Translations under genes and position numbers: made by a program | In this document: positions 61,359-64,000 of the stretch, one piece after another | Numbering within the stretch: the first letter of the stretch is position 1 | Layout of the letters: each line of letters starts with the position of its first letter | The notes under the pieces: generated by a model | Databases searched by the model: none | Seen by the model: the letters and a program-made list of their open reading frames with translations, nothing else | Told to the model about the DNA's origin: nothing | From: Myxococcales bacterium | Lineage (GTDB): Bacteria; Myxococcota_A; Polyangia; Haliangiales; Haliangiaceae | DNA length: 64,000 nt | Reading direction: 5' to 3' | Assembly (NCBI GenBank): GCA_016720595.1 | Contig: JADKKI010000005.1 | Location: forward strand, 124,001-188,000

Positions 61359-61888
61359 AGTACTGGTTGATGAAGACCGAGCCGGAGACGTTCTCGATCG
61401 CGGATCTCGAGCGCGTGAAGGTCGAGCCGTGGAGCGGCGTGCGGAGCAACTTCGCGCGGTTCCACATGCGGGCGATGAGCGTCGGGGATTCGGTGCTGTT
61501 CTATCACTCGAGCGTCAATCCGCCGGGCGCCGTCGGGCTCGCGAAGGTCGTGCGCACGAAGGTCATCGACCAGACCCAGTTCGATCCGGACAGCCAGTAC
61601 TTCGAGCCGAAGGCGACGCGGGAGAACCCGATCTGGGACTGCGTCGACGTCGAATACGTCTCGACCTTCCCGCACCTGGTCTCCCTCGAGCGCATGCGCT
61701 CCGATCCTATGCTCGCCGACATGCCCGTGCTGCGGATCCAGCGCCTGAGCGTACAGCCCTGCGCCGAGCACGAGTACCTGCGCGTGGTGGAGCTCGGCCA
61801 GATCGCACCACCCGCTCCGGCCCCGAAGGCGAAGCGTGCGGCCCCGCCGAAGAAGAAGAAGTTGAAACTCAAGTCTCGGAAGCGCTAA
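61355..61888 (+). CDS. EVE-domain protein
   Basis: 177 residues. The EVE domain runs 1-145: YWLMKTEPETFSIADLE, WSGVRSNFARFHMRAMSVGDSVLFYHS, GAVGLAKVV and DVEYVSTFPHLVSLERMR. This PUA-like fold binds modified bases in DNA or RNA. The C-terminal tail is Pro/Ala then Lys-rich (KKKKLKLK), probably nucleic-acid contacting. Coupled to the MBL gene. Confidence 0.92.
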   Translation: MKYWLMKTEPETFSIADLERVKVEPWSGVRSNFARFHMRAMSVGDSVLFYHSSVNPPGAVGLAKVVRTKVIDQTQFDPDSQYFEPKATRENPIWDCVDVEYVSTFPHLVSLERMRSDPMLADMPVLRIQRLSVQPCAEHEYLRVVELGQIAPPAPAPKAKRAAPPKKKKLKLKSRKR

Positions 61889-62035
61889 CCGCACCGAGGG
61901 TCGTGTTGCACACCGCGCGACGAAGTCGGGTCAGCTCCGTCCGCATCTCGCTCGTCGGGCTCGCTCGACGCGACCCTTGTCCACGCCGCGACGCGCACGA
62001 CCATCTTGGCCATGCACGGGCGCGAACTTGTAGGC

Positions 62036-62947
62036 TCAATTTGAAACGCAAGCGACGGGAACGCCGACGAAGCGGCGTAGCCAGTAGGTACCGGGTGGAA
62101 AGGGAATCGGGGTGCCGGCCAGCCAGGCCAGTCGTGCAGCTCGGTAGTCACGCAGGAAGACTTGGCGGCGTACGATCAACTCGATCCGTCGCTCCTCGTC
62201 ACGAGTCGCAAAGCGTGGCTTGATCTTGTCGCATGAGCGCGGACGGTGCTCGCGCGTCGCACTGGCCGGATAGCTTCGCCACGATTCCCGTAGGATCCTG
62301 GTGCGGCCCATCACGCTTCGGCCGGTTTGTCGCCTGCTGTCCTCGTGCGCCTTCTCGACTTGTGCCACCCGCTCTCGAATGGTGTTCCGAAACGCGTCGG
62401 GGTCTCCGAGCTCCTCTGGGATGATGAGCTCAAGCGTTACGGTCTCGGGCATCGGACCATCTGCGCGGAAGTAGCTCGGCCGGCGCGCGACGATGGTTCG
62501 CTGCTCGAGGAGGGCCGACAGCCCGTTCACCCCCGGCCATTCATCCACCCGCTCGACGAGGCCGTCTTTGACAGGATTGGTTGCCGCATAGACGACGCTG
62601 CTGATCACAGCGGATGGATCAGCCAGGACCACCAGCGACGTCTCCTCGCTCGACCAGAAGTTCTCGATTCGCCCGCGCAAGTGGTTCATGCAGTGGGCGA
62701 ACATTCCATGGAATCGTTCGAGGAACATGGAGACGTTCCTCTGGCGATCGATGATGTCGGTGTGATGGTGGTTCGACATCGCCGCGGTTATCAGGACGCC
62801 GATGTCGAAGCGTTGGGCCGCCTCTGCGAGGCAGTAGAGAAAGGCATTGTTCGTCTCGTCGTCCGGTCGCATCAGCAGCTGCTGCTGCGAACAGCGGCGA
62901 GTCACCTGATAGATCGTGTTCGGGAGGATCTCTCGCGGTTCCGACAT
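62036..62947 (-). CDS. REP-associated tyrosine transposase (Y1/HUH, IS200-like)
   Basis: 303 residues from the ATG at 62947. HUH motif MSNHHHTDI (about 90-94), with the upstream RPDDETNNAFLYCLAEAAQRFDIGVL and downstream NVSMFLERFHGMFAHCMNHLRGR. YAATNPVKDGLVERVDEWPG carries the catalytic Tyr. RAYT-type, longer than usual at the C-terminus. Flanking gaps (61889-62035, 62948-63186) have no gene and no clear terminal structure that I can see. Confidence 0.85.
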   Translation of the reverse strand: MSEPREILPNTIYQVTRRCSQQQLLMRPDDETNNAFLYCLAEAAQRFDIGVLITAAMSNHHHTDIIDRQRNVSMFLERFHGMFAHCMNHLRGRIENFWSSEETSLVVLADPSAVISSVVYAATNPVKDGLVERVDEWPGVNGLSALLEQRTIVARRPSYFRADGPMPETVTLELIIPEELGDPDAFRNTIRERVAQVEKAHEDSRRQTGRSVMGRTRILRESWRSYPASATREHRPRSCDKIKPRFATRDEERRIELIVRRQVFLRDYRAARLAWLAGTPIPFPPGTYWLRRFVGVPVACVSN

Positions 62948-63186
62948 GGTCTGGCTCGAAACCCAGATCGGCAGCAGCTTTCTTGCCAACCGCAAACTTG
63001 CGAGTTCATTGGATCGGCCGTCCGGTTCTGGCCGACGACCGGACAACACGTCCGCCTACCGGCCATCGCCCGGACAGACGAAGGCCAGTCGTTGTGTGAG
63101 CGTGCCTGCGTGTGTGGCGTGATCACCGAGATGTTCGGACAAATCTCGGACGGGACGAATCCCAGCCATCAGGACCCTCGGCGGGG

Positions 63187-63996
63187 TTAGGCGGCAGACA
63201 GCCAGCGCAGGAGCGCGTTGCTCCGGTCCGCAGGCAGGTCCACGCCGGGCTGAGCCTGTGCCTCCTCGGGGCCGTGCCAGTCCGAGCCGCCCGTGCAGAC
63301 GAGGCCGAGGGTATCGGCGAGCGTCACCCAGCGGGTGCGCTCGCGCGGATCGTACGCGCCATGAAAGGCCTCGATGCCGCCGAGGCCGTCGTCGCGGTGC
63401 TTCCTGACCAGGTGCCCGGAGAGCTCGTCATACAGGTGTGGATGCGCGAGGGACATCGCGGCGCCGGCTTCGCGTCCGAGTGCGAGCGCTTCGGAGATCG
63501 GGAGGGCGTGATGGGGGACGTCGACCGGACCACCGTCGTAGAGATGGCGCGAGAACGCATCGCGCATCGACGAGGCCGCCCCGACCTCCACCATGGCGCG
63601 GGCGAGGTCCGGTCGGCCGACGGCGCGGCTACCGGCCGCGGTGATCAGGGTATCGATCGCGATCTTGATGCCGCGCTGCTCGAGACGGGCCGCCATCACA
63701 CGGAGGCGATTGACGCGAGCGGTGCGGACGTTGGCGAGGCGCGCCTCGAGCGCCGTCCAGCCCGGCTGGCCGCGGTCGTAGGCGAGTACGTGGATCGTGC
63801 GCCCTTCGTGATCGCACGACATCTCGACGCCGCGAATGACCCGCGCGCCGGCGACCACGACCTGCGAGCCCGCACAGGTGTCGTGATCGGTGAGCGCGAA
63901 CACCTCGACCGCCCGAGCGGCGGCACGCGCTGCGACCTGTGCGGGTGGCTCGGTGCCGTCGGAGCACGTCGAATGGCAGTGGAGCTCGAACCGCAT
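63187..63996 (-). CDS. PHP-domain phosphoesterase
   Basis: 269 residues from the ATG at 63996. Motif I LHCHSTCSDG (HxH), II LTDHDTCAG, III GVEMSCDHEG, IV MSLAHPHLYD and the terminal GGSDWHGP (DxH). This is the full PHP metal set of TrpH/YciV-like 3',5'-nucleotide phosphatases. Cytosolic. Confidence 0.9.
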   Translation of the reverse strand: MRFELHCHSTCSDGTEPPAQVAARAAARAVEVFALTDHDTCAGSQVVVAGARVIRGVEMSCDHEGRTIHVLAYDRGQPGWTALEARLANVRTARVNRLRVMAARLEQRGIKIAIDTLITAAGSRAVGRPDLARAMVEVGAASSMRDAFSRHLYDGGPVDVPHHALPISEALALGREAGAAMSLAHPHLYDELSGHLVRKHRDDGLGGIEAFHGAYDPRERTRWVTLADTLGLVCTGGSDWHGPEEAQAQPGVDLPADRSNALLRWLSAA

Positions 63997-64000
63997 CCGG

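Overview
The window is high-GC DNA from a Gram-negative bacterium of the myxobacterial type (Myxococcota, probably the Haliangium/Kofleria side; this is inferred, since no rRNA is present). The signs are many secreted lipoproteins with acidic DA/PDA-rich linkers behind the lipidated Cys, TonB receptors, a protein with a MYXO-CTERM-like Gly/Arg-rich tail, a eukaryotic-type Ser/Thr kinase with a membrane domain, and a Gld-type ABC system. Many neighbouring genes overlap by ATGA or GTGA, so much of the window is made of tight operons.

Layout. 1-402: end of a CPBP membrane protease. 489-570: tRNA-Leu(GAG). An 81-bp perfect direct repeat starts inside this tRNA (547-627) and recurs at 23727-23807, so about 23.2 kb is bracketed like an integrated island; no integrase was found inside. 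781-4302 (minus strand): Csp1-type copper storage protein, a c-type cytochrome lipoprotein, a His-rich outer-membrane-type protein and four small lipoproteins or Cys-rich secreted proteins. 4422-11041 (plus strand): a DUF692 (MNIO) enzyme, its DUF2063 partner, a Cys-rich haem lipoprotein, a RegB/RegA-like redox two-component pair, then MbnP and the di-haem enzyme MbnH. 11240-14066: a His-rich small protein and a TonB receptor. 14066-16370: a DUF1016 nuclease module flanked by a duplicated piece of the receptor and peroxiredoxin genes. 16450-18524: an octahaem cytochrome split by a frameshift. 18528-23062: a second TonB receptor operon with two Fur-family regulators. 23112-23632: a decayed second DUF1016 module, followed by the right-hand repeat.

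The 0.6-14 kb part reads as one copper or redox-metal handling system. It has the functional parts of a methanobactin/bufferin locus (MNIO plus partner, MbnP/MbnH, TonB receptor, copper store, redox sensor) but no small precursor gene. The best substrate candidate is the larger Cys-rich cytochrome encoded in the same operon. Three near-identical 17-bp dyads (TGCG-N3-AATTT-N-CGCA) lie in front of three of its transcription units, and a weaker fourth lies before the MNIO operon, so it is probably co-regulated.

23.8-64 kb is ordinary chromosome: lipoproteins, CBS-domain proteins, a VWA protein, an M36-like protease, an OYE-TetR-PhyH operon, a PLP synthase, a Rieske-FHA operon, a ribbon-helix-helix/AarF operon with a striking 39-bp palindrome at the start codon, a Gld-like ABC operon, HtrA, an M48 protease with a POTRA protein, GST, a Ser/Thr kinase, superoxide dismutase, two metallo-beta-lactamase-fold proteins, an EVE protein, a REP-type transposase and a PHP phosphoesterase. 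Several genes carry single-base frameshifts (near 17685, 22200 and 56000, and throughout the duplicated 15373-16138 segment). These may be real decay or sequence errors.
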